From contig NC_047095.1 of assembly GCF_902459505.1 (NCBI RefSeq), positions 119,289,380 to 119,353,379 on the forward strand: a DNA stretch of 64,000 nucleotides. Reading direction: 5' to 3'. This document shows positions 1 through 10,055 of the stretch, piece by piece; position 1 is the stretch's first letter, and every line of letters starts with the position of its first letter. This DNA is from Geotrypetes seraphini (taxonomy: Eukaryota > Chordata > Amphibia > Gymnophiona > Dermophiidae). A program made the translations under genes and the position numbers. The notes beneath the pieces were generated by a model that saw nothing but the letters and a program-made list of their open reading frames with translations, did no database searches and was not told the DNA's origin.

Positions 1-2615
1 TTGGCGAGTTGGAAGATGGAAAGGCTGAAGTAGGCACAAGTAAATGCAGAGATGATGACCCAGATACACAGGTAAGAAGGGGGCTTCTTTGTGTGTAGGG
101 GTGGAAGGGTACTTAATTATAGTAAGGGCCAGATCTGATCTGTCTAGGGTAGGGTTGGGTTTGAGGTTTCCACAATGGAACACAAATGATGTGTAAATAT
201 GCCTTGTTTCCATTGTGGAAACCTCAAACCCAACTGGGTTTTGGTCCTCAAGACTGGTTGGGCAGCATTGTTCGGTAGGGTGGCAATTACTCCTGGCAGA
301 ATTCTGTACATACAATTTGCAAATTCTGCAAGTTTGACAACGCTAAATTTTGCTAATTATCCTGAATGTCAAATACAATTCAGTAGCTTCATTAAACTTA
401 GGCCCCCTTTACTAGATGTTATAACACTGCTCCAGCGCGCAGAGGAATTCTGAGTGTCGGAGCATTTGGCAGTCCAGGCTGCAGTAGAAACGGCTACCAT
501 GGCTTAAAAGGTGGGGGGAGCTGGTGAGCTAGCAGAAGAAATTGATCAGTGTAAAACTTCTCTGCATCCCTAGTTGGGGATGGCATTTATACGACTGAAG
601 GCTAGGCTACATTGAGCCCCCCAAAAATCAGATACCCATTAAGGACAGCATGCTATAAAAAACAGGTCAAATATCAAAACTATCTTGGAACTTCCAACCA
701 GAGATTGGAAGAAATGCACTTTGGATGACTCTTTGAATGAACCTCTTTTCAGGTTCAACTGGTCAAAGCTGGTAAAAGGCCAATAACCCTTCAAATAGCT
801 TGAACATTGTTCAAGAACTGGTGCTATGGAAACAATGTACAGCCCTAAGATTTAAAAATGTGCGATTCAGTCTACAATTGGGTTTCTCTTAAGCCAATGA
901 TTTGATATTTGACTACTTTGTAGAAGTTATGTTGACCATAGCAGGGGTCTAGGTTTTAGTTTTGCTTCAGTGGGAAACTCAGTACAATCCATCCAATTAA
1001 ACAATATCCCCTGTCCTTACTCCTCCTTCCCCCATCTCCCTCATAATTCTCACCCTATCTTCCCCAGCCAGCACTTCTCACTCTTCCCACATCCCCAATC
1101 CAGCCTGTGTACCTTGGACACTGCTTTTAACCTACAGTGCTGGCGGGAAGGCTGCCTTTCTCCACTGTAGTCCATCCAGAGGAAAGTGACATCTAGGGTG
1201 GGACCATAGAGGGAAGCCTGAAAAGCCCACCCTGGCTGCCCAAAGATGTCGCCAGCATTTATTTGTGTTGGAACTGATCTGATTGGGCAGCAGGAGAAGG
1301 CGTTCAGAAATTCTGCACAGAACACTGGTAATTCAGCATCCCTGTAGAACTCTACACAGAAGTAAATTTGATATCATCTTCCCTCTTGTCTCCTGGTGCT
1401 ATACTGCTTGTCCTGTCTCTCCAAAAACTTACTCTGATTTGTTTGACAGCCCTCAAATGCTGCTTTGACTCCTCCCACAAAGGAGATGAATTGTGGAGGA
1501 CGGGCTTTAGCACTTGCTTAGTAACATTCTGATGTGGCACAGAAGAGATAGGGGAGAGAAGCTGGACATAATGCCAGGGTAGGAAATATGATGGGAGAAC
1601 AGGAAAGGGGAGATTTTGGACTATAGTAGTGGTCTCAAACTTGCAGCCCAGGGGCCACATGTGGCCCGCCAGGTACTATTATGAGCCCTTGGTATGTTTT
1701 ATCACAAGCTTTTTTTCAGAGGCACTCCAAATACCTACAAATCCAAAATGTGGCCCTGCAAAGGGGTTGAGTTTGAGACCACTGGACTATAGGGGATGGG
1801 ATGCATAAGGCCTTTAGCTGTGGGCCATGCTCTCTTCCCCCCCTCCCCCCTCCAAGGCAGGTCAATGTTTACCTAGGGTAGTGATTCCCAACCCTGTCCT
1901 GGAGGACCACCAGCCAGCTGGGATTTTGGGATAACACTAATGAATATGCATTGAGCAGATGCATGCCTGTCGCATCCATTATATGCAAAGCTCATACATA
2001 TTCATTAGTGCTATCCTGAAAACCTGATTGGTCGGTGGTCCTCCAGGACAGGGTTAGGAACCGCTGACCTAGTGTGTTGGATGCTCTTGTGCATAAGTTA
2101 CTTTTCCCAGCATGCTGGCTGAACAAAGCTTTTTTTTTTTTTTTTTCTTTTTTATAGTATTTTGAGTACAGTTCCCTGAACGAGATACGACACAACATCA
2201 AGAATGAGCTGTGTCTCAGTGTGGCACATCCTCGTGTGGAACGTCCTGTCTTTACATTCCAGGCCTGTGTTGTCCAGGACGGGGAAAGAAATGTACCGCC
2301 ACATCAAGCATTTTCCTATGATAAGGTATGTGATGTGTCGCCTCACATTGTAAATTACAAAAACGGGGACAGATGGCCTTGCTTGAGGTCAAGTCACCAG
2401 CTCAGCTGGGGCTTAGAACTTAACTGCCTCCCCCCCCCCCCCCCATGGCTGTGATGTCTTCATCTGCTGATCTTGTCTCTTTTCAGGACGGTCTGCTTCG
2501 GAGTCAGAAATTCAACCTTTGTCTTCAGGCTGGGCACCATGCCCTGTCTTTGGCTTCCTGTTCCTCAGAAGAATATACACAAACCTGGGTTTTTGTCCCT
2601 GTGCTGCCAAAGTGA
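1..2615 (+). CDS. GALNT6-like: Gene A: GALNT6-like, 3' end only (type 1 paralogue)
   Basis: Only the last three coding exons lie in the window: 1-71 (end of exon 8), 2158-2325 (exon 9, 56 codons) and 2487-2615 (exon 10, stop TGA 2613-2615). Each junction has AG acceptors and GT donors and the frame stays open. The protein part is the ricin-B lectin domain typical of polypeptide GalNAc-transferases: an alpha repeat ending in DDDPDTQ, then [14 protein letters not shown] (GALNT3/6 enzymes have QYFEY...RHNI), and a gamma repeat ending TQTWVFVPVLPK with the QxW core. It closely matches gene C and differs from B and D, which have a shorter exon 9 (51 codons). The alpha repeat has CRD where GALNT6 has CHG, so this lectin site is probably altered. 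Exons 1-7 lie upstream of the window. The gene looks intact as far as seen. Confidence 0.9.
145..262. repeat. Foldback element, family FB-a, gene A copy
   Basis: Imperfect inverted repeat around GGTTTCCACAATGG and CCATTGTGGAAACC, flanked by GTTGGG and CCCAAC arms. The same element sits just after exon 8 in all four genes, so it predates the gene duplications. Confidence 0.6.
402..519. repeat. MITE with CCCCCTTTTACT ends, gene A copy
   Basis: Ends read GCCCCCTTTTACTA on the left and TTAAAAGGTGGGGG on the right, with an inner GGAATTC and a GGAGCATTTGGCA block. Copies lie at the same intron position in B, C and D, so it is an ancestral insertion. Confidence 0.6.
1627..1784. mobile_element. hAT-type MITE, gene A copy (short form)
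   Basis: Terminal inverted repeats TAGTGGTCTCAAAC and GTTTGAGACCACTG are flanked by a perfect 8-bp target-site duplication, GACTATAG (1619-1626 and 1785-1792). An 8-bp duplication with CAG-like ends fits hAT transposons. The same insertion with the same duplication is in gene C (39606-39898) with a longer inside. Genes B and D have the empty site, so it entered the type 1 lineage before the two-gene unit was duplicated. Confidence 0.85.
1879..2066. mobile_element. hAT-type foldback MITE, gene A copy
   Basis: Long inverted repeat with arms built around CCTGTCCTGGAGGACC, next to 8-bp flanks ACCTAGGG (1871-1878) and ACCTAGTG (2067-2074). Gene C has the same insertion at 40139-40322. Gene D keeps a single uninterrupted ACCTAGGG. 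Confidence 0.8.
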
Positions 2616-2746
2616 AGAGGCCAATGTCCTGGAAAACCTGCTGCATGTTTCTCTAAGAAGTTTCTAGAACAGACTAGTTTAGTTTTTTTTTTTTAGTTGT
2701 CAGTTTTTTGTTTTTTTAAACATGCCAGATTCATGGGTTGGGATGG

Positions 2747-2861
2747 AATAAAGTTGAAGATCTTAATTTTAAATTTGTTTTTATTTCCTAACATGATGGC
2801 CTATTTTATATCCTGTAGCTAGGTTATGACTTTGTATCTCTTTGCATGTTGGTATAATAAA
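2747..2861 (+). terminator. Poly(A) signals of gene A
   Basis: Two AATAAA hexamers lie in the 3' UTR, at 2747-2752 and 2856-2861. The second lies in a block (TAATAAAGCATATTG) kept at the same place in genes B, C and D, so it is the likelier functional signal. Confidence 0.75.
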
Positions 2862-3203
2862 GCATATTGAAAAGCATATTGGATCTGATCTATTCTTTCA
2901 CTTTTTTTGTTTCTCTTCAAAAGGGTCTTTTTTTTTCCCCCTAGATTTGTGTGCAAAGCCTTTTGCAGAAAGGAGTTGCTCTATCACAAATTTGTGTGGA
3001 GCGTATGAAACATGACAAAAAGGTGTGACTAGACTAGAAAATGTAACCTAATTCTACTAATGCCCAGCTAAACATCATCAGTGATCCTTTTTTAGGCTTT
3101 CTAAAAGGAATAGTAAGGCATAGTTGTGTTTCTCAGGTAGAGCTACAGCCTGCCTTCCACTGAAGGCCCCAAAGGCTAGTCACTTGCTGTAGATCAGTTT
3201 TCC

Positions 3204-3344
3204 CATGTCAATCCTGGAGTTGCCACCTTTCCAGTCAGGTTTACAGGATATCCACAGAGAATATGCATGATTTGCATGCAGTAATGTATGCCATGCATAT
3301 TCAGTAAAATCCTAGTAAACCTGACTGATAAAGAGGTACTGATG
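3204..3344. repeat. Foldback element fragment
   Basis: An inverted repeat around TTTACAGGATATCCACAGAGAA and a matching right arm, with central TGATTTGCATGCAGTAATG. A paralogous copy is at 41438-41572, and a truncated one near 57805-57890 after gene D. Confidence 0.6.
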
Positions 3345-3399
3345 GGGGGGGGGAAGGGGTGGAGGTGGAGTAGGGTGCAGCTCCATTTGGCCTAAAGCT

Positions 3400-5345
3400 T
3401 GGGCCTATAACACCCAAATTGCTCCAACTTCAGCCTGACACCATTGAAGACTTTAACTATCAGAAATGCCAATTTAAAACTGATGGTTTGATGCTGAACT
3501 GTTAGCTTTAAACAGGAATTAAGAAAAATGAAAAGTATTTGGTTAAAATCAGGCAGAGGAGGATTATAAGTTTGATCAATGAAAAACATCCCAAATGCTA
3601 TGCCCAGAAAATAGGTATATCAAAAATTAACAGATCTGTTCAAATTGGTTAATACTTTAACTGATACTGAATTGATCTTGAGACCAAATACAGAATGTCC
3701 ACCGTCTTCTGAAACTCTTGCAGAGTTCTTTAATAATAATAATAAAAATTAAAATAAAAAAAATCTGAACTGACTAACTTAGTCACCTACTAGTAACTAT
3801 GCCATCCTTTAATTTGGCTGTTGGTTTGAGGGTAGGCATGGTCTGGAATCATTTCCAGACTGGCAACAGTTTATAAAATTGTTTTTAATAAATGTTCAAA
3901 TTGGTTACTGGACTCCTGCTCCCCCTGACCATCATGAATGTAAAGCAGATTTATTTGAAAGGACTGGATCATTTCCTGATGAATTGGGTCAAATTTTAAT
4001 TACCTTTATCTTAAGACCAGAGAGTATGAATTGTTAAATGTAATTATAGATCGGGGATCTCAAAGTCCATCCTTGAGGGCCACAATCCAGTCGGGTTTTC
4101 AGGATTTCCCCAATGAATATGCATTGAAAGCAGTGCATGCACATAGATCTCATGCATATTCATTGGGGAAATCCTGAAAACCTGAACTGGATTGCGGCCC
4201 TCAAGGAGGGACTTTGAGACCCCTGCACTACAGGATCATCTGATCTTCTAAATCAGGGGTAGGGATCTCCGGTCCTCGAGAGCCATATTCCAGTCGGGTT
4301 TTCAGGATTTCCCCAATGAATATGCATGAGATCTATTTGCATGCACTGCTTTCAATGCATATTCAGTGGGGAAAACCCAACTGGAATATGGCTCTCGAGG
4401 ACCGGAGTTCCCTACCCCTGTGATAAATGCAGGTATTTTACTGGGGAATACACCATAGATCTCATGCATATTCATTGGGGAAATCCTGAAAACCCGACTG
4501 GATTGCGGCCCTCGAGGAGGGACTTTCAGACCCCTGTTGTAGATCCATCACAAGTATTCTGTAGTTTACCAAATTGCTGGCAGGATTGGTCAACTTAGAA
4601 TTAGTAATCTATTTGGAAAAATTGAATTTTTCATGAATAAGTCGTGTTTCAGATGAGGCTTACTTGCCTTACTGATTGACCATCTCCACTGTCTATTTAA
4701 CAAAGGCACAAGTGCTTTAATTCTCCAGCTAGATCTTGGCAGTGACTTTGATCAAGTAGATAACAAGATCCTGTTGGGATGTTTGGATACAAATAGGACT
4801 CTCTGGAAAGGTATATAGCTGGTTTCAAGGTTTCTAAAAAAATCTTATCAAGTTGCCTGCATTGGCAACTATTTTCATTCTTAGAACAACTCTTGTGGTG
4901 TGCCCCAAGGTTCACCTTTGTCACCCACTTGGTTTATAATATTTATATTTCTTCACTGGGGAACTTATTGCAGAGTTTAAACTTGAAATTCCATATCTAT
5001 GTTGACAATATCACTTTGATTCACCGCCAAAATGTTAAATCGAATATTGTTCATAATGAATCGCATTGAACAGTGGACTACAAATTTCAAGTTGAAACTC
5101 AATACTGAAGACTAAATTTTTTTCTGGCCAGTCCTAACAATAAAATCAGATACATCACTACTCCATCTGGTTAAAAAAAAATAAATGCTCTTGTCTTGTG
5201 GAAATTGCAGACCATCAAAATATTTTGATCAGTATCATTTAGATTACTGGTACAGTCATTAAATTTTATTCATCTTGGATTATAACAAGGAAAAAGTTGT
5301 AAAAATTCAGACTATTGAATTGACTTTTCAATTTGCTTTTCCTGT
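3400..5345 (+). mobile_element. L2-clade LINE, decayed, A-B copy
   Basis: Reading-frame pieces resemble an L2/CR1-superfamily ORF2: a linker segment near 3600-3740 ending ETLAEFFNN, a decayed reverse-transcriptase segment, and NPE-like stretches near 5040-5110 (KLKLNTED). It has many frame breaks. The same element with the same flanks is at 41660-43290 between C and D, so it was present before the unit duplication. The A-B copy alone carries the composite insert at 4052-4536. Confidence 0.7.
4052..4536. mobile_element. Composite foldback element with captured flank
   Basis: The whole 485 bp is bounded by 8-bp duplications TTATAGAT (4044-4051) and TTGTAGAT (4537-4544). The paralogous site in C-D (about 42266-42273) is empty. 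Inside are a full ~174-bp foldback unit (4052-4225), then a 233-bp segment (4226-4458), then a half unit (4459-4536). The 233-bp segment matches unique and MITE sequence near 6411-6980, including GATAAATGCAGGTATTTTAC and the GAATACACCA flank. It looks like a copy of another locus 2.5 kb away placed inside this element. Confidence 0.8.
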
Positions 5346-5482
5346 CCAAATGAGTATTCTTTTCAAACATTCTGGTGGCTTTATTTTGTAGTCTCTTCAC
5401 ACACCCCTTGCCCTCTAGCCCCATCCTGCTGCTGTGATGTGAACAAAATGAAACGGACTTTTTACTCTGTTAGGTCCTAGAG

Positions 5483-5637
5483 TAGGGTTGGGCAACTCTG
5501 GTCCTCGAGCACTGGAATCCAGTCAGGTTTTCAGGATTTCCCCAATGAATATGCAGATAGATCTCATGCGTATTCATTGGAAATCCTGAAAACCTGACTG
5601 GATTCCGGCCCTCGACGACTGGAGTTGCTCACCCCTG
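5483..5637. mobile_element. hAT-type foldback MITE
   Basis: Palindromic ~155-bp element with GGGTTGGGCAACTCTGG and a matching right end. It is flanked by 8-bp TCCTAGAG (5475-5482) and TCCTAGGT (5638-5645). The C-D copy is at 45039-45174. The B-C region has no element at this place. Confidence 0.8.
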
Positions 5638-5659
5638 TCCTAGGTCATGCTCATTATCT

Positions 5660-6250
5660 AACACTAGCTCTGGCAGGATGCACATGTCAATCTGACATAT
5701 TGCAATCACAAAATAGAAATGACATTTTCTACCTGTTTTCTAGTCATTTTTATATTCAAATAATGGTGGTCCCAGGTTCTGGTTTGGGGTCATCATTGTC
5801 CTCCACCGCTCATAAAACCGACCCAAATGCTCAAAAACACAACCAGGACCGAGAGCAGAGACATCAGCAACCTCCAACGTTCTGAAAACGGCACAAGCTG
5901 TACGAAGTCCCCATCTGAAACTGTATATCAGGAATTTGGAAGGATGGCAAAGGCACCCTGTAAAGATCACCTGAGTTGATAGCTGTGAAAGAACTCACGG
6001 CTATTCTCCTTCACTGACCGTATCTAAGAAGAAAGAATGACCGCATCACACACTGTGTGCCTTAGAAGATTGATGATATTTTATTATAAAAATGCTATAA
6101 TGAACAGCAAATAAAATAATAAAGAAATATTCAGCATAGACTCAGACAGCACACAGGAGAGAAATTTACAACATGACAGAGCGCCGACCAATCTATCAGT
6201 GTTAAAAAATTTCTTTAACCAGGGTTGTAGTCTGGCCACATTTTTATAAT
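5660..6250. other. Conserved intergenic block, A-B copy
   Basis: A ~590-bp block of unknown nature, also present between B and C (27870-28190, shorter) and between C and D (45183-45790). On the minus strand a TTTTCAG/ACG junction is followed by a stretch that is open in two copies in different frames, so coding capacity is not convincingly conserved. The 6060-6240 part is A/T-rich and looks like the end of an old interspersed repeat. Confidence 0.45.
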
Positions 6251-6260
6251 GTCACTACAG

Positions 6261-6945
6261 CAGGGATCTCAAAGTCCCTTCACGAGGGCCGCAATCAAGT
6301 CGGGTTTTCAGGATTTCCCCAATGAATATGCATTGAAAGCAGTGCGTGCACATAGATCTCATGCATATTCATTGGGGAAATCCTGAAACCTGACTGGATT
6401 GCGGCCCTCAAGGATCATCTGATCTTCTAAATCAGGGGTAGGGATCTCCGGTCCTCGAGAGCCGTATTCCAGTCGGGTTTTCAGGATTTCCCCAATGAAT
6501 ATGCATGAGATCTATTTGCATGCACTGCTATCAATGCATATTCATTGGGGAAATCCTGAAACCCGACTGGATTGCGGCCCTCAAGGATCATCTGATCTTC
6601 TAAATCAGGGGTAGGGATCTCCGGTCCTCGAGAGCCGTATTCCAGTCGGGTTTTCAGGATTTCCCCAATGAATATGCATGAGATCTATTTGCATGCACTG
6701 CTATCAATGCATATTCATTGGGGAAATCCTGAAACCCGACTGGATTGCGGCCCTCAAGGATCATCTGATCTTCTAAATCAGGGGTAGGGATCTCCGGTCC
6801 TCGAGAGCCGTATTCCAGTCGGGTTTTCAGGATTTCTCCAATGAATATGCATGAGATCTATTTGCATGCACTGCTATCAATGCATATTCAGTGGGGAAAA
6901 CCCAACTGGAATATGGCTCTCGAGGACCGGAGTTCCCTACCCCTG
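6261..6945. repeat. Foldback MITE plus 173-bp tandem array
   Basis: A foldback MITE starts at 6261 after CACTACAG (6253-6260). Three head-to-tail 173-bp units then begin at 6411, 6584 and 6757, each starting AGGATCATCTGATCTTC and holding one full foldback. The last unit ends at 6945. The paralogous C-D region near 45780-45810 has only the short flank (GAGGATCATTGG ... AAATGCAGGT), so the array arose after the unit duplication or was lost there. Confidence 0.85.
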
Positions 6946-7079
6946 TGATAAATGCAGGTATTTTACTGGGGAATACACCAGCCTTTTTTTTAATAGACTT
7001 AGGTTTCAGTCTGTGCCATTTTGTATGCCTTCCTTGCCTCCAGCAATTTTAGACAGGTCCAGGTCCATCTCGGCTAGTA

Positions 7080-7335
7080 AAAAAATATTTTTTTATTATT
7101 TAATTTTCTCTATACTGTTCTCCCAAGGGAGCTCAAAACAGTTTACATGAATTAATTCAGGTACTTGAGCATTTTTCCCTCTCTGTCCTGGTGAGCTCAA
7201 ATCTATCTAATGTACCTGGGGCAAGGGGGGGATTAAGTGACTAGCCCAGGGTCACAAGGAGCAGTGAGAATTTGAACCCACAACTTCAGGAAGCCTGAGG
7301 CTGTAGCTATAGCCACTGTGCCATACTCTCCTCTG
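7080..7335 (-). repeat. tRNA-derived SINE, minus strand
   Basis: Read on the minus strand it has a tRNA-like head with a B-box-like GGTTCAAATTC, then CTGGGCTAGTCACTTAATC, and a tail ending in CCCTTGGGAGAACAGTATAG. This is one of at least six copies in the window. It is an interspersed repeat and not a tRNA gene. Confidence 0.75.
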
Positions 7336-7552
7336 ATCCTAAGGATTCATGCTTTAAAAAATGGCGAGGTAACAGGAGAGAAACTGGTGAATAACAGCAT
7401 GGGTGACCTAAACTTATGGGAGTTGGGAACTCGTTCCCCCTCTCCCACCGCCCAAAATCAGCCAGATCTTCATAATGTCAACAGCCAAAATACAAACTAA
7501 CACAAAGCAACCCAATCCACAATAGGCATGCAAGGAAGATCAGGCATAGGAA

Positions 7553-7660
7553 AAGGGCACAGAGGACGGGTTTTACTTCCTTTGAAAGCAATGGACGTAA
7601 AAGCCGGATGTCTCAAGCCGTCCTCCTTTTTCTGGTGCCATATGGTAACCCTGGGGCCCA
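7553..7660. repeat. Truncated TIR element (GGTTACCATATG family)
   Basis: Right part of the element seen whole at 46888-47005. It ends CCATATGGTAACCC, while the left end is missing and joins flanking DNA at GGGCACAGAGGACG. Confidence 0.6.
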
Positions 7661-8015
7661 CTACCCATCTCTTATTATCAACACACGGAGTGGACAAAGG
7701 ATGGCACCGATAGCCAACGGATTACGTTTATCAAAGGGAAAACCATATTAGATGCTCACCCAACAGGAAAAAAAAGAGAGAGACCCAGAGATAGCACAGT
7801 GACAAAAAACACTCCAGACCGATGAGGAACATCTCTAACCTCGGTCTCAAGCACAGGGAAAATCAAACAAAATCAGATGGGACCGATTACAGAAGGATAC
7901 CGGACCCGCGCTCATCTCTCTACCTGTCTCACTATGATTACACAGAGCATGCGCACCACTTCTGCACAACCAGCGCAAGCCAAAAGAAAGAGCCACCCCC
8001 CCCCTCCGGCTAGAG

Positions 8016-8212
8016 CACGGGTGTCAAAGTCCCTCCTCGAGGGCCGCATTCCAGTCGGGTTTTCAGGATTTCCCCAATGAATATGCCTGAGATTTATTAG
8101 CATACAATGAAAGCAATTCATTCAAATAGATCGCATAAATATTCATTGGGGAAATCCTGAAAACCCGACTGGATTGCGGCCCTCGAGGAGGGACTTTGAG
8201 ATCCCTGCCCTA
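8016..8212. mobile_element. hAT-type foldback MITE upstream of gene B
   Basis: Starts CACGGGTGTCAAAGTCCC and ends GGGACTTTGAGATCCCTG, with flanks GGCTAGAG (8008-8015) and AGCTATAG (8213-8220). The same insertion is upstream of gene D (47373-47565). The gene C flank near 30240-30252 has the empty site GGCTAGAGTGTTTAA. It therefore entered the type 2 lineage before unit duplication. Confidence 0.8.
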
Positions 8213-8540
8213 AGCTATAGTGTTTAATACCTTGCACTGCAAGCCAGGATGCGAGGGGGGGTGGGGGGGGGGGGAAGAAAGAGGTGGGGAACCTTGAGGA
8301 CCCTGTTAGGTTCTCTAATCTGCAGCAGCCTCCTCCTCTCCCTCCCACACCCTGCTAGCCTTCACTGCTGTCTAACCCAATGCCTGCATAACTGAACCAA
8401 AAATTTTAATTTACAAAACCCCACAAAACTATTAAGAATGTTACAAGTGGGAAGAGCAATATTACAATGTATATCTTAGCAATTTTTTTTAATGACTGAA
8501 ATTAATTAGCTCAGCCACCCCATGGTCTTGGGGACAGCTG

Positions 8541-8608
8541 TATTTAAAGAGCTCCTCCAGGGTTTGGACTCTATGGAGGTTGGAGGTGTGGTTCTAGTCC
8601 AGAAACAG
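8541..8608 (+). promoter_or_regulatory. Gene B core promoter and noncoding exon 1
   Basis: TATTTAAA at 8541-8548 is followed about 60 bp later by a strong donor, AACAG/GTGAGT (exon end 8608). The same box, spacing and donor recur upstream of C and D, and an AG acceptor sits 10 bp before each ATG. This implies a short untranslated first exon spliced to the ATG exon. The transcription start is not seen directly and would be expected about 30 bp after the box. Confidence 0.6.
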
Positions 8609-10045
8609 GTGAGTGAGGTGCATTCAGCAGGGCCTGGAACAAACTTTCTGGGCTCATGTTTCAATTTCTTTCTCTTATTTGGAAATGAGGGGGTATTGAG
8701 TATAAGAAGATGGGGACTTTTTATAACTTTGCTTTGTTTCATTTTAGGAGTAGGTTATAGTTTTGAGCTGGAAAATTGGTGCTTATCTTTTGTGGTGCCA
8801 ATTATTTAAGACTAGAAAAAAAAACTAGCTTTTATTTTAAGTGTATTAACATGGGATGTTGTTTGTCTTCTGATGAGTTTAACTGATTCTCTGCAGCATG
8901 CAAACAGTTAAATTCTACCTTCAAAAGCAATGTTTTCTATAGCATTTTTAATTGGGTTGGTAGAAGTTTCTAATTCTAGCCAGTAGTAACTTCTCCCTAT
9001 ATATGCTACTTGGAGCAGTAGTTAATAATTAGATATGATTCTCAACTCTCCCAATTACCTTGGGCACAAAGTTAAGTGATTTCCCCCATGTCATAAGGAG
9101 CTCCCTATTGTCGGCCAATTGTTCTAACCTTGAGGTTGTTTCTCCACTTACTTTCTGTTAAGGCCCCTAAAATGTGTAGTAGAAAACCTATATTCTAAAC
9201 AACAATATGTTCCTCTTCTGCAGAGTGCATAATGTACCCATATGGAAAGTGACTGTTATGTCTCTTGTATGCCATGCTGTGCTCAGGAATTTTTTATTGG
9301 TAGATAGAGAATAAGAGCTTTAAGTTGTTTTTGAAACTGAGAGGTAAATGCCCCTGGAGAACATGATAGAAGGATGTGGTAGACCTAATCTTCAAAGGCC
9401 ACCTAGATATGTTGTAATTCAAAGTGTTTTTCTGTGCTTGGAGGATTTAACTTTGTACCTGAGGTAATTGGAGTTGGGGGAGGGATGTGTGTGTGTAAAA
9501 TGACTTGCCCCAATGTCTTTAGGAGCTCCCTATTGTCAGTTAATTGTTCTAACTGTTAATTGTTAATTGTTTCTCCACTTACTTTCTGTTAAGGCCCCTA
9601 AAATGTGTAGTAGAAAACCTATATTCTACACAGCAATATGTTCCTCTTCTACAGAGTGCATAAGTCACCATATGGAAAGTGACTGTTATGTCTCTTGTAT
9701 GCCATGCTGTGCTCAAGAATTTTTTATTGGTAGATAGAAAATAAGAGCTTAAGTTGTGTTTGAAACTGAGAGGTAAATGCTCCTGGAGAACATGATAGAA
9801 GGATGTGGTAGACCTAATCTTCAAAGGCCACCTAGATATGTATTTGGATAAGGTGTCTTATTGATGGAGGCAGCCATTTTGTGCTAGTGGGGAAAACTGG
9901 TGTTGGGTTCCACATCTTCCATATCTAGATAACTGATTCTTTTTAGAGAACTGATATGAATAACGGAATGGCTTTTTAATCCTTGTATCTTCCTTCCCAT
10001 TCCCTTCAGCTCCTCCTCCCTTTTTATCCCCTTGCCCCCTTTTAG
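8609..10045 (+). other. Gene B intron in the 5' UTR
   Basis: A 1.4-kb intron between the noncoding exon and the ATG exon. It aligns with the same introns of C (30617-31845) and D (47951-49080), except for a 425-bp-offset direct duplication seen only here (9096-9412 and 9521-9841). I see no coding exon in it. Confidence 0.6.
9096..9841 (+). repeat. Direct duplication, offset 425 bp
   Basis: The stretch from AGGAGCTCCCTATTG to CCACCTAGATATGT occurs twice, at 9096-9412 and 9521-9841, with few differences. C and D have it once (near 31235 and 48555). It is a local tandem duplication private to gene B. Confidence 0.85.
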
Positions 10046-10055
10046 GGTCTGGGCC

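Larger units (their letters stand above)
72..2157 (+). other. Gene A intron 8, repeat-filled
   Basis: This 2.1-kb intron holds four MITE-like elements, annotated separately (145-262, 402-519, 1627-1784, 1879-2066). The rest aligns by eye with intron 8 of genes B, C and D, including a C/T-rich block near 1010-1110 and a block near 1180-1340 shared by all four copies. I see no exon in it. The short ORFs are not conserved between copies. Confidence 0.7.
2862..8540. other. Intergenic region A-B
   Basis: No host gene is apparent. In order it holds a foldback fragment (3204-3344), an L2-clade LINE (3400-5345) with a composite foldback insert, a further MITE (5483-5637), a block conserved in all three complete intergenic regions (5660-6250), a 173-bp tandem array (6261-6945), a SINE (7080-7335), and a conserved upstream block leading to the gene B promoter. 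It aligns by eye with intergenic C-D (41123-47882) along its whole length. Confidence 0.75.
7336..8540 (+). other. Conserved 5' flank of gene B
   Basis: About 1.2 kb that matches the upstream DNA of gene C (28801-30548) and gene D (46511-47882), apart from insertions. It includes the half MITE at 7553-7660 and the foldback at 8016-8212. Since it is kept upstream of each gene it probably carries the promoter-proximal control DNA, but I recognise no specific factor sites. Confidence 0.5.

Noticed and set aside
5740-5970. Minus-strand frame with splice-like edges in a conserved block
   Set aside because: The frame is not kept between the three paralogous blocks, so I did not call a gene. Listed as a finding only.
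6411-6945. Regular direct repeats that might suggest CRISPR or a classical satellite
   Set aside because: Units are 173 bp, adjacent with no spacers, and each is a copy of a foldback MITE; the host is a vertebrate.
10032-10055. Earlier in-frame ATG for gene B (and a similar one at 31793 for gene C)
   Set aside because: Both lie before the splice acceptor that starts the ATG exon (10046 and 31846), so they are intronic.
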